This document shows, piece by piece, positions 39,420-49,210 of a stretch of DNA of 49,992 nucleotides. The DNA comes from Syntrophomonadaceae bacterium. Its GTDB lineage: Bacteria; Bacillota; Dethiobacteria; DTU022. Position numbers and translations under genes: made by a program. The notes below the pieces were generated by a model. That model was not told the DNA's origin and ran no database searches. It was given only the letters and a program-made list of their open reading frames with translations. The stretch is taken from NCBI GenBank assembly GCA_003550645.1, contig PUKV01000252.1:1-49992 (forward strand), written 5' to 3'. Within the stretch, counting starts at the first letter, position 1. Each line of letters begins with the position of its first letter.

Positions 39420-40766
39420 TTGAAGCATTCCAATGTGTTTTATCGATCCCTGGAAAAAAAGTATCCTTTGCTTGACAGGGGTGAAGGTATTTTCGTATGG
39501 GATGACTGTGGCCGCAGGTACCTGGACGGCGCATCCGGTTGTGTTGTTACCAATATCGGTTACGGGGTGCAATCAGTAGCGGAAGCCCTTTACAAGGAAG
39601 CCCGGCAGACGGGCTTTTCTCATGGAACTACCTTTACCAACAGACCCCAGGAAGAACTGGCCCGCCTGGTAACCGAAGACGCTCCCCCGGGCATGGATTA
39701 TGTTTATTTTGTCTCCGGGGGCACGGAGGCAAATGAAACCGCTTTCAGCCTTGCCATCCAGTATCACCGTCAAAAAAGCAACCATAAAAAATGGAAAATA
39801 ATCGGCAGGCGCCTGAGTTATCACGGCAGTTCATTTGCCACCCTTTCAACTGCCGGTAATATAGAACGGCGCAGCCTTTATTCTCCGCTTGTGATGCCTT
39901 TCCCGCTCGTCCCGGCCCCGCACTGCTACCGCTGTTATTGCGGCGCTACTTATCCGGAATGCGGGATTAGTTGTGCCCGGGAACTGGAGAATACCATTCT
40001 TGCAGAAGGACCAGAAAATGTAGCGGCCTTTATCTTTGAGCCGATCATCGGTACCTCTGCTGCAGCCAGTGTTCCCCCGGCTGAATACTTTACCATGGTT
40101 CGTGACATTTGCGATCGTTACGATGTGCTGATGATTACCGATGAAGTGCTCTGCGGTTACGGCAGGAGCGGTCTTTACATGGCTATGGATCACTTTGGAG
40201 TCAGCGCCGACCTGGTTACTCTTGGCAAAGGGCTGGGTGGAGGATACGCTCCGCTGGGTGCAGTTTTAATGCAGGAAAAAGTGTATGAGATTTTTAACAA
40301 CAATACCCGCAATTTCATTCATGGTTATTCGTACCAGGGTAACCCGGTTAGCTGTGCCGCCGGGGTGGCTGTAAACCTGTATATAAAAGAGAACAACCTT
40401 TTCCAGCAAGTTGAAGAAAAAGGCCGGTACCTGAAAGGCAAGCTAAATGAAGTTGCTGCCGGCAGGCCAATCGTTGGCGATGTCCGGGGCATGGGTTTAC
40501 TCCTGGGACTGGAACTGGTCAAGGACAGGGAGACAAGGGAATCTTACCCGGCATCAATTGCCCTGGCTGAAAAGGTCCGTGCAATAGCCATGCATGAACT
40601 GGACGAAGGGTTGCTAGTATATACCGGGGTGGGCAGAACGGCCGATATTTTTCCTCGCGATTATCTGCTTGTTGCTCCACCGTTTGTAATCGAGAAAGCA
40701 GAAATGGACTTGCTGGTTGACCTGCTCGCTGGAGCAGTAGATAAAGCATGTGAAAGCCTTGCTTAA
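39420..40766 (+). CDS. PLP-dependent class III aminotransferase (aspartate aminotransferase family)
   Basis: YLDGASGCVVTNIGYG...YFVSGGTEANETAFSLAIQYH...MITDEVLCGYGRSGLYMAMDHFGVSADLVTLGKGLGGGYAPLGAVL. TTG start preceded by GAGGTGAG. Confidence 0.9.
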   Translation: MKHSNVFYRSLEKKYPLLDRGEGIFVWDDCGRRYLDGASGCVVTNIGYGVQSVAEALYKEARQTGFSHGTTFTNRPQEELARLVTEDAPPGMDYVYFVSGGTEANETAFSLAIQYHRQKSNHKKWKIIGRRLSYHGSSFATLSTAGNIERRSLYSPLVMPFPLVPAPHCYRCYCGATYPECGISCARELENTILAEGPENVAAFIFEPIIGTSAAASVPPAEYFTMVRDICDRYDVLMITDEVLCGYGRSGLYMAMDHFGVSADLVTLGKGLGGGYAPLGAVLMQEKVYEIFNNNTRNFIHGYSYQGNPVSCAAGVAVNLYIKENNLFQQVEEKGRYLKGKLNEVAAGRPIVGDVRGMGLLLGLELVKDRETRESYPASIALAEKVRAIAMHELDEGLLVYTGVGRTADIFPRDYLLVAPPFVIEKAEMDLLVDLLAGAVDKACESLA

Positions 40767-40992
40767 TAATTATTCTAGCGAACCGGCCTGGTATTTAAAC
40801 CTGCTTTTCTTGAGGGTTACTCTAAAAAGCCGGGTGGTTTGCCTGCATTGTTGCTTTCCATGTTCCCTCCTGCTATTAATTTTTAAGATAATTTAACAAT
40901 TTTCATAGAGGGTATTTTGAGAAATAAACGAATAAGAAATAAGTGAATAGTACTAAAACTAAGATATAAAAAAATTAGCACTATCAAGATTT

Positions 40993-41135
40993 CAACTACC
41001 CAGGACTGGCCTGCTAAGCCACAGTAGACGGTTCCACCCTTTTCCTTTCGGCCCTGAAACTATGCTTTATGGGATATTCGAACCGTTTTCATGACGCCGC
41101 TTAGCATTTAACAAGGAAAACAGGCTGATTAGTTG
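40993..41135. repeat. MITE-like intergenic element, copy B (about 143 bp)
   Basis: Ends CAACTA...TAGTTG; interior CGAACCG...GACGCCGCTTAGCATTTAACAAGGAAAACAGGCTGATTAGTT parallels copy A at 14866-14986. Confidence 0.5.
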
Positions 41136-41275
41136 CTCAATATTTAGGCTTGCAGCACCTGGATTAATACTGGTTTTTGTAGCAATCTACTTCACTACGG
41201 GGGGTGAGTGATGGGTTTTAAGCTGGGCCTGATTTCAAATTAAAAAAGATTAAATCGAGGAGGTTAAAGTAAAAA

Positions 41276-42319
41276 ATGAATATGAAAAAAGCTTTAAGCT
41301 TGATGCTGGTCGTGTTTTTTGTGGTAAGCTTGATGCTGGTCGTCGGTTGCGAACCTGCAGAGGAACCGGAGCCCGAGCCAGAGGAACCGGAAGAAGAAGT
41401 AGAAGAGCCGGAACCAGATGAAGAAGAAGAAGTAGGGCCGGTGCGCTGGACTATCGCTTCCGGCTGGGTAGCCGGGGTCTATTACCCCATCTCCGGGGCC
41501 ATGTCCCGGGTCGCTTATGAAAACATGGATAATATCAGCCTGACCGCTGAAGCTTCCGGCGCCTCGGTGGCCAACGCCCGCCTGATCGGGACAAAGGACG
41601 CCGAGCTGGCTATCCTGCAAAATGATATCGCCTATTATGCCTACAATGGCATAGAAATGTATGAAGATGAAGCTGTTCCCGAAATGAGAGGGTTTTTCAC
41701 CCTCTATCCCGAGCACTGCCAGATCGTAGCCAGCGCTGATGCCGGGATTGAAAACCCGGGCGACCTGGCCGGAAAAGATGTTGCCGTAGGGCCCCTGGGC
41801 AGCGGAACTGAAGCTAACGCGGTGCAGATCCTTGAAGCCTACGACCTGACTTTTGATGATCTTGGCTCTGTAGAACGTATTACTGCCAGTGAAGCGGCCG
41901 ACTTCTTAAGGGACGGCCGAATTGATGCAGCATTTTTCACTGTTGGTTTGGGTGCAGCCGCCATTGAGGAAGTTGCTATTGTAAAAGATGTAGAAATTGT
42001 AACCATTGACGATGATAAGATTGACTGGTTGATCGAAACCTACCCCTATTATTCTAAAGAGGTTATTCCGGCAGACACCTACAGTGGCGTTCCGGAATCC
42101 ACAACCGTAGCTGTTTTGGCCATGGTAGTGGGGCATGCCGATCTTTCTGAAGATCTGGCCTACGAATTTACCAGTAACATTTTTGAAAACATAGATACCA
42201 TTCACGGCGCCCATGAAAGAGGGACCCTGATTACCCTGGATACCGCTCTTGAAGGGATGCCGATTGAACTACATCCCGGTGCGGAAAGATACTTCCAGGA
42301 GCAGGGGCTAGTTGACTAA
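41276..42319 (+). CDS. TAXI-family TRAP transporter solute-binding lipoprotein
   Basis: Lipobox LMLVVGC; acidic linker; WTIASGWVAGVYYPISGAMSRVAYENMDNISLTAEASGASVANARLIGTKDAELAILQNDIAYYAYNG is the TAXI signature. Confidence 0.93.
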   Translation: MNMKKALSLMLVVFFVVSLMLVVGCEPAEEPEPEPEEPEEEVEEPEPDEEEEVGPVRWTIASGWVAGVYYPISGAMSRVAYENMDNISLTAEASGASVANARLIGTKDAELAILQNDIAYYAYNGIEMYEDEAVPEMRGFFTLYPEHCQIVASADAGIENPGDLAGKDVAVGPLGSGTEANAVQILEAYDLTFDDLGSVERITASEAADFLRDGRIDAAFFTVGLGAAAIEEVAIVKDVEIVTIDDDKIDWLIETYPYYSKEVIPADTYSGVPESTTVAVLAMVVGHADLSEDLAYEFTSNIFENIDTIHGAHERGTLITLDTALEGMPIELHPGAERYFQEQGLVD

Positions 42320-42337
42320 AGCAACCTTTTACAGCGG

Positions 42338-42366
42338 GGTGCAGGATCTTCAATAGGTCCTGCACC
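42338..42366. promoter_or_regulatory. Intercistronic hairpin between the TAXI binding protein and the permease
   Basis: GGTGCAGGA-TCTTCAATAGG-TCCTGCACC, 9-bp perfect stem, no strong T-run. Confidence 0.65.
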
Positions 42367-42404
42367 TTGTTCAAGATACCTGGTTGCTGGAGAGGTGGGT
42401 TTAT

Positions 42405-44432
42405 GTGCAAAAGGATGATCTATTTAAACTTCCGGATCTACCAGAAGAACTAGAAAAATTTACTGAAGAAGGCATGACCAGGCAATTGATCGGCAAGGCG
42501 GGCCTTATTGTTTTTATCATTGGAGCCCTGTGGGCTTTGTTTCACCTTTACACCGCCGGCGCAGGACAGCTGACGGCAAGCTTGCAGCGTTCGGCTCACC
42601 TGTCAGTGGCCCTGGTTCTTTGTTTTCTTTACTTTCCCTACACCAAAAAGAGAGAAGAGCTTTATAGGAAGCTGCCCTGGTACGATATTTTACTGGCCTT
42701 GGTGAGTTTTGTCTCGGTGTTTTATGTATTTGTCTTTTATGAAGATCTTGCCCTCAGGGTCGGGAGGCCACTGCTGATCGACTTGATCTTCGGAGGCGTG
42801 GCCGTTCTGATGGTCCTGGAATGCGCCCGGCGTGCCTTTGGGTTTGTGCTCCCGACGGTTACGGTGTTTTTTCTTTTCTACTCTTATTTTGGACCTTATT
42901 TTCCCGATCTTATCGCTCACCGGGGCTACAGCTTAAGGCGGATTATCGATCACCTCTACCTGACCGGTGAAGGAATGTTTGGCATCCCCGTCGGGGTGGC
43001 CGCCTCTTTCGTGTTTGCTTTTGTTATGTTCGGCTGCTTCTTCCAGGCCTCAGGGGCCGGTGGTTACCTGGTCAACCTGGCCAATGCCATGCTGGGCAGG
43101 ACCAGGGGGGGACCGGCCAAGGCTGCTGTCGTCGGCAGCGGCTTTATGGGCAGCATCGTCGGCAGTTCGGTGGCCAATACCGTGGTCACCGGTTCGATGA
43201 CCATCCCGATGATGAAAAGGGCCGGCTACAAGCCCGAAGTAGCCGGAGGAATTGAAACCGCCGCCTCTACCAATGGCCAGTTTTTGCCGCCGATCATGGG
43301 CGCGGCCGCTTTCATCATGGCTGAATTTACCGCCATCCCTTATTACCAGATCATCATCCACGCCGCCCTGCCTGCGGTAATTAGTTATGTAGCCTTATTG
43401 ATCATGGTCCACCTGGAAGCGGCAAAAATGGATATTAAAGCGCTGCCCAAAGAAGAAATACCCCCCTTTGTATCAACTTTTTTTGCCGGGATCCACTTTT
43501 GGATTCCGGTGGTGGTCCTGGTTTACTACCTGCTCGTTTTAAGGGTTACCCCGCTGACCGCGGGCTTTTACGGTATTTTAGCCATGCTCCTGGTCAGCCT
43601 GGCCGTTAAACTGCTGCAAGCATTCAAGGAGATCAGGGCAGGCAGCATAGAGGCCTGGCCTGCTGTTAGCGAGCAGCTTAAAGTTATGGGCAAAGAGTTT
43701 ATAGATGGCCTGGACAGCTCGGCCAAGAGTATGGCCGGCATTGGGGTAGCCTGCGGCTGTGCCGGCTTGATTGTCGGTGTGATCAGCCTGACCGGGCTGG
43801 GCTTGCGGATGACCATCTTTTTCTCGGTGCTCGCAGGAGACAGCCTGTTGCTGCTGCTGGTCATTGCGGCCGTGATGTCTATCGTGCTGGGCATGGGCCT
43901 GCCGACCACTGCAAAATATGTGATTATGGCTACCCTGGTGGCTCCGGCAGTGCTGTTTGTTGAGCCTGACCTGCCGGTAGTGGCCATCCATCTTTTCATT
44001 CTATATTATGCCATCCTGGCCGACGACACTCCGCCGGTCGGTGTGGCCGCTTATTCTGCCGCTGCCGTAGCCCGTTCGGAACCGATCAGGACCGGGATCC
44101 AGGGCTTTAAAGTTGACATGGCCGCATTCCTGCTGCCGTTCATGTTTATCTATAACACAGAATTCCTTTTAATTGATACGACCTGGCAGGGTGCCGTATT
44201 AATTTCAGCAACTTCACTTTTTGGGATGTATTGCTTTGCCGCTGTTGTCCAGCGCTGGTTATTTACAAAGTTACGTATTTATGAGCAGGCAATTTTGCTC
44301 GCTATTGCGATATCCATGATCTGGCCGACGATCCTGACGGATATTATCGGGGTTTCTGTCTTTGCGTTTATCTATATAATGCAGCGCAGGCGTAAAGCTT
44401 TTGAAGACACTAAAGGGGTAACACCTGCTTAG
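42405..44432 (+). CDS. TRAP transporter fused permease subunit (4TM/12TM, TAXI type)
   Basis: Multi-TM protein with VVGSGFMGSIVGSSVANTVVTGSMTIPMMKRAGYKPEVAGGIETAASTNGQFLPPIMGAAAFIMAEF and MGLPTTAKYVIMATLVAPA. GTG start at 42405 likely. Confidence 0.93.
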   Translation: MQKDDLFKLPDLPEELEKFTEEGMTRQLIGKAGLIVFIIGALWALFHLYTAGAGQLTASLQRSAHLSVALVLCFLYFPYTKKREELYRKLPWYDILLALVSFVSVFYVFVFYEDLALRVGRPLLIDLIFGGVAVLMVLECARRAFGFVLPTVTVFFLFYSYFGPYFPDLIAHRGYSLRRIIDHLYLTGEGMFGIPVGVAASFVFAFVMFGCFFQASGAGGYLVNLANAMLGRTRGGPAKAAVVGSGFMGSIVGSSVANTVVTGSMTIPMMKRAGYKPEVAGGIETAASTNGQFLPPIMGAAAFIMAEFTAIPYYQIIIHAALPAVISYVALLIMVHLEAAKMDIKALPKEEIPPFVSTFFAGIHFWIPVVVLVYYLLVLRVTPLTAGFYGILAMLLVSLAVKLLQAFKEIRAGSIEAWPAVSEQLKVMGKEFIDGLDSSAKSMAGIGVACGCAGLIVGVISLTGLGLRMTIFFSVLAGDSLLLLLVIAAVMSIVLGMGLPTTAKYVIMATLVAPAVLFVEPDLPVVAIHLFILYYAILADDTPPVGVAAYSAAAVARSEPIRTGIQGFKVDMAAFLLPFMFIYNTEFLLIDTTWQGAVLISATSLFGMYCFAAVVQRWLFTKLRIYEQAILLAIAISMIWPTILTDIIGVSVFAFIYIMQRRRKAFEDTKGVTPA

Positions 44433-44467
44433 GTCTAAGTGCCTGGCAAAACTGGCGGGTTACAGCG

Positions 44468-44986
44468 ATGTGCGTATTAACTAAAATGCAGGCATGTCCG
44501 GGAGCGAGAAAATATAGACCGCTATATTGTATTCTGCTCCTGGGTATGCTTGTTTTTATCTATTCCGGCATCATGCATATACATTCTCCGCAGCAGCACC
44601 TGGTTGTGGAAGCGCCCGGGGAAGAGCAGTATCTTTATTCCATACCTGCTAATAATAATGATGTTTTTGAAATGACCTATCTACATTCGGTGAGCAACCG
44701 GCTGGTACAGGGCCGTTTTGAAATCACCGGAGAAGGAGATATCAGGCCGCTCACTACAACTTTTGACTCTTTTGGCCCGGGTCTCCCTGAACTGGATGGT
44801 TCACTTGACTATGAAGTCCAAAACGGAAAATTTGTGGTTTACCATGATGAAGAGCCCAGGGAAAAGATTAGCCTGTTTGTTTCCCCGCTAACAGAGGACC
44901 GGCTATACTGGTATGGTCAGGAATACGACCTCGCCTCTCATTTTGAAAAACCGGTCTTGCTCAAGATTTATACCTCCACTAAATGA
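44468..44986 (+). CDS. DUF1850 domain protein (TAXI-TRAP associated)
   Basis: NNNDVFEMTYLHSVSNRLVQGRFEITGEGDIRPLTTTFDSFGPGLPE, immediately after the permease, the usual DUF1850 position. Confidence 0.8.
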   Translation: MCVLTKMQACPGARKYRPLYCILLLGMLVFIYSGIMHIHSPQQHLVVEAPGEEQYLYSIPANNNDVFEMTYLHSVSNRLVQGRFEITGEGDIRPLTTTFDSFGPGLPELDGSLDYEVQNGKFVVYHDEEPREKISLFVSPLTEDRLYWYGQEYDLASHFEKPVLLKIYTSTK

Positions 44987-45045
44987 AACGCGGAACCGTC
45001 CCCGTGTTTCGCCTGGAACCGTCCTCATGTTTCGCCCGTGTTTCG
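44985..45045. repeat. REP-like element with GGAACCGTCCCC core and a partial tandem second copy
   Basis: GAAACGCGGAACCGTCCCCGTGTTTC (44985-45010) can fold with a 9-bp stem (one G-T pair); followed by GCCTGGAACCGTCCTCATGTTTCGCCCGTGTTTCG. Confidence 0.75.
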
Positions 45046-45132
45046 TTTTTATTCTCTTTTCTGTTCTGGCAATATATGATAGAATCTATTCATTATATTA
45101 CTTTCCGATCATATACACGTTAAGGAGACGAA

Positions 45133-47550
45133 ATGGCCGAGAGAGAAAATGTAGTGCCTGTAAATATTTATGACGAAGTCAAGGTGTCTTTTCTTGACTA
45201 TGCCATGAGCGTTATCGTCAGCAGGGCGCTTCCTGATGTCCGGGACGGCCTGAAGCCTGTTCACAGGCGGATCCTGTACGCCATGTCGGAAATGGGTTCG
45301 ACTCATGATAAACCTTACCGCAAGTCAGCCCGGATTGTCGGTGAAGTTCTTGGTAAATATCACCCGCACGGGGATGTAGCGCTTTATGATGCTTTAGTGC
45401 GGCTGGCCCAGGACTTTACCACCCGCTATCCCCTGGTTGATGGCCATGGCAACTTTGGTTCCCAGGATGGGGATTCCGCCGCGGCGATGCGCTATACGGA
45501 AGCACGACTTTCTGCCATTGCCGGTGAAATGTTGACTGATTTGCATAAAGAAACAGTTGACTTCAGGCCTAACTTTGATGAGAGCCTGGAAGAACCGGCT
45601 GTTTTGCCGTCAAGATTTCCCAACCTGCTGGCCAACGGTTCGGCCGGTATAGCCGTGGGCATGGCTACCAATATCCCTCCGCACAACCTTAACGAGTTAA
45701 GCGAGGCGATCAAGCACCTGATTGCCAACCCGGAGGCCTCTGTACGGGATTTGCTGCAGTTTGTCAGGGGGCCGGATTTTCCCACCGGCGGTATTATCGT
45801 TGGCCATGAGGGGATCCATTCCGCCTATACAACCGGGCGGGGTATTATCAAAATCAGGGGCCTGGTCCAGGTTGAAAAAAGAGATAAAGAGCGCAGCCAA
45901 ATCGTAATCAGCGAGCTGCCCTACCAGCAGAACAAGGCCAGGCTGGTTGAAAAAATTGCCGAAATTGTCAAAGAACGTAAGATGGAAGGCATTACAGACC
46001 TGCGTGATGAGTCCGACCGCTCCGGGGTCCGGATTGTTATTGAAGTTAAAAAAGATTATGAACCCCAGGTAATTATCAACCAGCTTTACCAGTACACTTC
46101 ACTCCAGCAGACTTATGGGATTATCATGCTGGCTCTTGTTGACGGACAGCCCCAGGTCCTTGACCTGAAGCAGATGCTGGTTTGCTACCTGGAACACCAG
46201 AAGGATGTCATCAGGCGCCGTTCCCGGTTTGATTTACGCAAAGCGGAAGAAAGGTTGCATATTGTTGAAGGCCTCCTGATTGCCCTGGACAGGCTTGATG
46301 AAGTTATTGCCCTGATCAGGGCCTCTAAGGATGTCGCCACAGCCCGCGAAGGCCTGATGGATATGCTAAGTATTACCGAGAAGCAGTCCCAGGCAATCCT
46401 GGATATGCGCTTGCAGCGCTTGACCCAGCTTGAAATATCCAAGCTGGCTGAAGAACAGCAGCAGCTCCATGAAAAGATCGCTTACCTGAAAAGGATCCTG
46501 GAAGACGATAACCTGGTCATGCAGATTATAGGTGATGAACTGGCTGTTATCCAGCAGAAGCACGGCGATGAAAGAAGGACTCAGATTGTAGCCGATGAAG
46601 GGGACGTAGTTTTGACCGATTTGATTTTCCAGGAAGATGTAGTTGTGACCCTGACCGACCGCGGCTACATCAAGCGGCTGCCCTTAACCACCTACCGCAG
46701 CCAGCACCGCGGTGGCAGAGGGGTTCTCGGCATGCAGACCCGGGAAAATGACCGCGTGGAACAGTGCCATGTGGCCTCCACCCATGATAAACTGCTTTGC
46801 TTCAGCAACCGGGGCAAGGTCTACCTGCTTCAGATCCACGAGATACCGGAGTCGGGCAGGCAGTCCCGCGGGACGGCCCTGGTAAACCTGCTGCCCCTGG
46901 AAGAAAATGAATATATTACTGCCACCCTGCCGATTGATGAATTCAGCGAAGACCGGTTCCTGCTCATGGTAACCGTGCGCGGCATGATCAAGAAAACTTC
47001 GCTTGGAGAGTATAAAAATACCCGCAAAAGCGGACTTACAGCCTTGAACCTTTCTCCAGAGGATGAGTTGATGGCCGTTAAACTGACCGATGGCAAAAAA
47101 GAGGTTTTGGTCGGAACCAGCGCCGGGTTGTTTGTCCGTTTTTCTGAAACCGAGGTCAGGCCGATGGGCAGGGCCGCCAGGGGCGTAAAAGCGGCCACAC
47201 TTGGCCCGGAAGACAAGGTGGTTGGGGCGGACCTGGTTACCGAAGATCACCAGGTATTAATAGCTTCAGCCAAAGGCTTCGGGAAACGGGTTCGTGTCAG
47301 CGAATTTACAGCCCGCAGGCGCGGAGGTAAGGGCATGATTGGTATGAAAATGACCAGGCGAAGCGGCCCCCTGGCTGTATTCATCGTTTTAACCGGCCAG
47401 GAAGAAGAGTTCATGATTGTTACTGCCCGGGGCGTGATTAACCGGCAGAAAATAGAAGAGGTTTCATTATTGGGAAGATATGCCAGGGGAGTAACCCTGA
47501 TCAGGCTGGATCAAGATGACAGGGTGGTCAACCTGATTGGCCTTGAGTAG
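45133..47550 (+). CDS. gyrA: DNA gyrase subunit A
   Basis: [80 protein letters not shown]; GyrA-box [14 protein letters not shown]. Confidence 0.97.
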   Translation: MAERENVVPVNIYDEVKVSFLDYAMSVIVSRALPDVRDGLKPVHRRILYAMSEMGSTHDKPYRKSARIVGEVLGKYHPHGDVALYDALVRLAQDFTTRYPLVDGHGNFGSQDGDSAAAMRYTEARLSAIAGEMLTDLHKETVDFRPNFDESLEEPAVLPSRFPNLLANGSAGIAVGMATNIPPHNLNELSEAIKHLIANPEASVRDLLQFVRGPDFPTGGIIVGHEGIHSAYTTGRGIIKIRGLVQVEKRDKERSQIVISELPYQQNKARLVEKIAEIVKERKMEGITDLRDESDRSGVRIVIEVKKDYEPQVIINQLYQYTSLQQTYGIIMLALVDGQPQVLDLKQMLVCYLEHQKDVIRRRSRFDLRKAEERLHIVEGLLIALDRLDEVIALIRASKDVATAREGLMDMLSITEKQSQAILDMRLQRLTQLEISKLAEEQQQLHEKIAYLKRILEDDNLVMQIIGDELAVIQQKHGDERRTQIVADEGDVVLTDLIFQEDVVVTLTDRGYIKRLPLTTYRSQHRGGRGVLGMQTRENDRVEQCHVASTHDKLLCFSNRGKVYLLQIHEIPESGRQSRGTALVNLLPLEENEYITATLPIDEFSEDRFLLMVTVRGMIKKTSLGEYKNTRKSGLTALNLSPEDELMAVKLTDGKKEVLVGTSAGLFVRFSETEVRPMGRAARGVKAATLGPEDKVVGADLVTEDHQVLIASAKGFGKRVRVSEFTARRRGGKGMIGMKMTRRSGPLAVFIVLTGQEEEFMIVTARGVINRQKIEEVSLLGRYARGVTLIRLDQDDRVVNLIGLE

Positions 47551-47575
47551 CTATTTTAGAAAGGAAGTAACTAGA

Positions 47576-49078
47576 ATGGCAGAAGCAAGAAGAGTAAAAA
47601 TTACTGATACATCGCTGCGTGATGCGCACCAGTCGTTAATGGCCACGAGGATGCGTTTAGGCGAGATGCTGCCAATAATTGAGCAAATGGACCAGGTGGG
47701 TTACCATTCGGTAGAGATCTGGGGTGGGGCCACCTTCGATGCCTGCCTCAGGTATTTAAACGAAGACCCCTGGGAGCGGCTGAGGCAATTAAGCAAAGGC
47801 TTGAAAAAAACCAAAAAACAGATGCTCCTGAGAGGGCAAAACCTGGTAGGGTACCGCCACTATGCCGATGATGTACTGGAAGAATTTATTAAAAAATCGG
47901 TTTACAACGGGATCAATATCATCAGGATCTTTGATGCCCTCAATGATCTGCGCAATATGGAGAAAGCTATCCAGGTTGCAAAGCAAGAAGGGGTTCATGC
48001 CCAGGGGACGATTTGTTATACTACCAGTCCTTTTCATAACCTGGATCATTTCGTTGAACTGGGGTTGGAGCTTAAAAATGTGGGCTCTGATTCAATCTGC
48101 ATCAAGGATATGTCCGGCTTGATCGCCCCTTTCAAGGCTTATGAGCTGGTGGGCCGCCTCAAACAAGAAGTGGGCCTGCCCGTCCAGCTGCACTGCCACT
48201 ATTCCAGCGGAATGGCTTCCATGGCCTATCTCAAGGCAGCTGAGGCCGGTGCCGATGTTATTGATACTGCCTCTGCTCCCCTTTCAATGGGATCAAGCCA
48301 GCCCGCAACAGATACTATGGTAGCTGCTCTGAAAGAAACCCCTTATGATACCGGTTTGGATATGAATCAGTTAACTGAAGTAAGCCGGCACTTTAGAGAA
48401 ATTGTCCGTGATTATAAAATACCCAGGGATGTCATGGGTGTTGATACAAACGTGTTAATCTACCAGATTCCCGGGGGCATGATATCCAACCTTTCTTCAC
48501 AGCTTTCTGATCAAAACGCCACCGACCTGCTTAGAGACGTGCTTGATGAAGTTCCTTCTGTTCGCGCCGACCTTGGTTACCCGCCCCTGGTTACCCCCAC
48601 CAGCCAGATAGTCGGGACCCAGGCCATGTTTAACGTGTTGACCGGTGAGCGCTATAAAATGATCATTACCGAAGTTAAAAATTATCTGCGCGGCCTCTAC
48701 GGGAAACCTCCGGGAGATATTAACCATGCTTTGAAAGAACTTGTTCTCAAGGGTGAAGAACCGATCACCGGACGTCCGGCCGATAACTTAAAGCCCCAGT
48801 TGGAGGCAGCGAGAAAAGAAATAGAAGAATATATAGAACAGGAAGAAGATGTTTTATCTTATATAATTCTTCCCAATGTAGCCCTGGATTTCTTTAAGAG
48901 ACGAAAGGGCCTGTTACCGCCCCTGGAAACGGGCCATAAAACTGACGCTTCCAAAGACCACATGACTATAATTAACGTTAACGGCAGCAAACAAAGGCTC
49001 CATCTTGAAAACTTATCCAGCATTGATTACGACCTGGTTTGGAGCGACGGTTACAATGCAGTATACCCGGTTACTTAA
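47576..49078 (+). CDS. Carboxyltransferase subunit (oxaloacetate decarboxylase alpha / pyruvate carboxylase B / transcarboxylase 5S-like), no biotinyl domain
   Basis: VKITDTSLRDAHQSLMATRMRLGEMLPIIEQMDQVGYHSVEIWGGATFDACLRYLNEDPWERLRQL...KDMSGLIAPFKAYELVGRLKQEVGLPVQLHCHYSSGMASMAYLKAAEAGADVIDTA. AAAGGAAG SD. No EAMKM biotinylation motif at the C-terminus. Confidence 0.9.
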   Translation: MAEARRVKITDTSLRDAHQSLMATRMRLGEMLPIIEQMDQVGYHSVEIWGGATFDACLRYLNEDPWERLRQLSKGLKKTKKQMLLRGQNLVGYRHYADDVLEEFIKKSVYNGINIIRIFDALNDLRNMEKAIQVAKQEGVHAQGTICYTTSPFHNLDHFVELGLELKNVGSDSICIKDMSGLIAPFKAYELVGRLKQEVGLPVQLHCHYSSGMASMAYLKAAEAGADVIDTASAPLSMGSSQPATDTMVAALKETPYDTGLDMNQLTEVSRHFREIVRDYKIPRDVMGVDTNVLIYQIPGGMISNLSSQLSDQNATDLLRDVLDEVPSVRADLGYPPLVTPTSQIVGTQAMFNVLTGERYKMIITEVKNYLRGLYGKPPGDINHALKELVLKGEEPITGRPADNLKPQLEAARKEIEEYIEQEEDVLSYIILPNVALDFFKRRKGLLPPLETGHKTDASKDHMTIINVNGSKQRLHLENLSSIDYDLVWSDGYNAVYPVT

Positions 49079-49161
49079 TTAACATTTTGATGAAAACCCG
49101 GCTGGTTTTAGCTGCATAGTTGAACTCATGTAATTATGCCGGCAGAAATAAGCTAAAATTG

Positions 49162-49190
49162 TTGACACCCTGCCGGCAGGGGGCTATAAT
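49162..49190 (+). promoter_or_regulatory. Consensus sigma-A promoter upstream of the T-box leader
   Basis: TTGACA (49162-49167), 17-bp spacer, TATAAT (49185-49190). Confidence 0.9.
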
Positions 49191-49210
49191 ATTAAACAAT
49201 CTTTTACTTT

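Noticed and set aside
43568-43999. Long minus-strand ORFs antisense to the TRAP permease
   Set aside because: Two overlapping antisense frames over a well-supported permease gene; low-complexity translations with no domain-like features.
46684-47250. 188-aa minus-strand ORF antisense to gyrA
   Set aside because: Shadow ORF on the opposite strand of gyrA; no domain and no plausible RBS noted.
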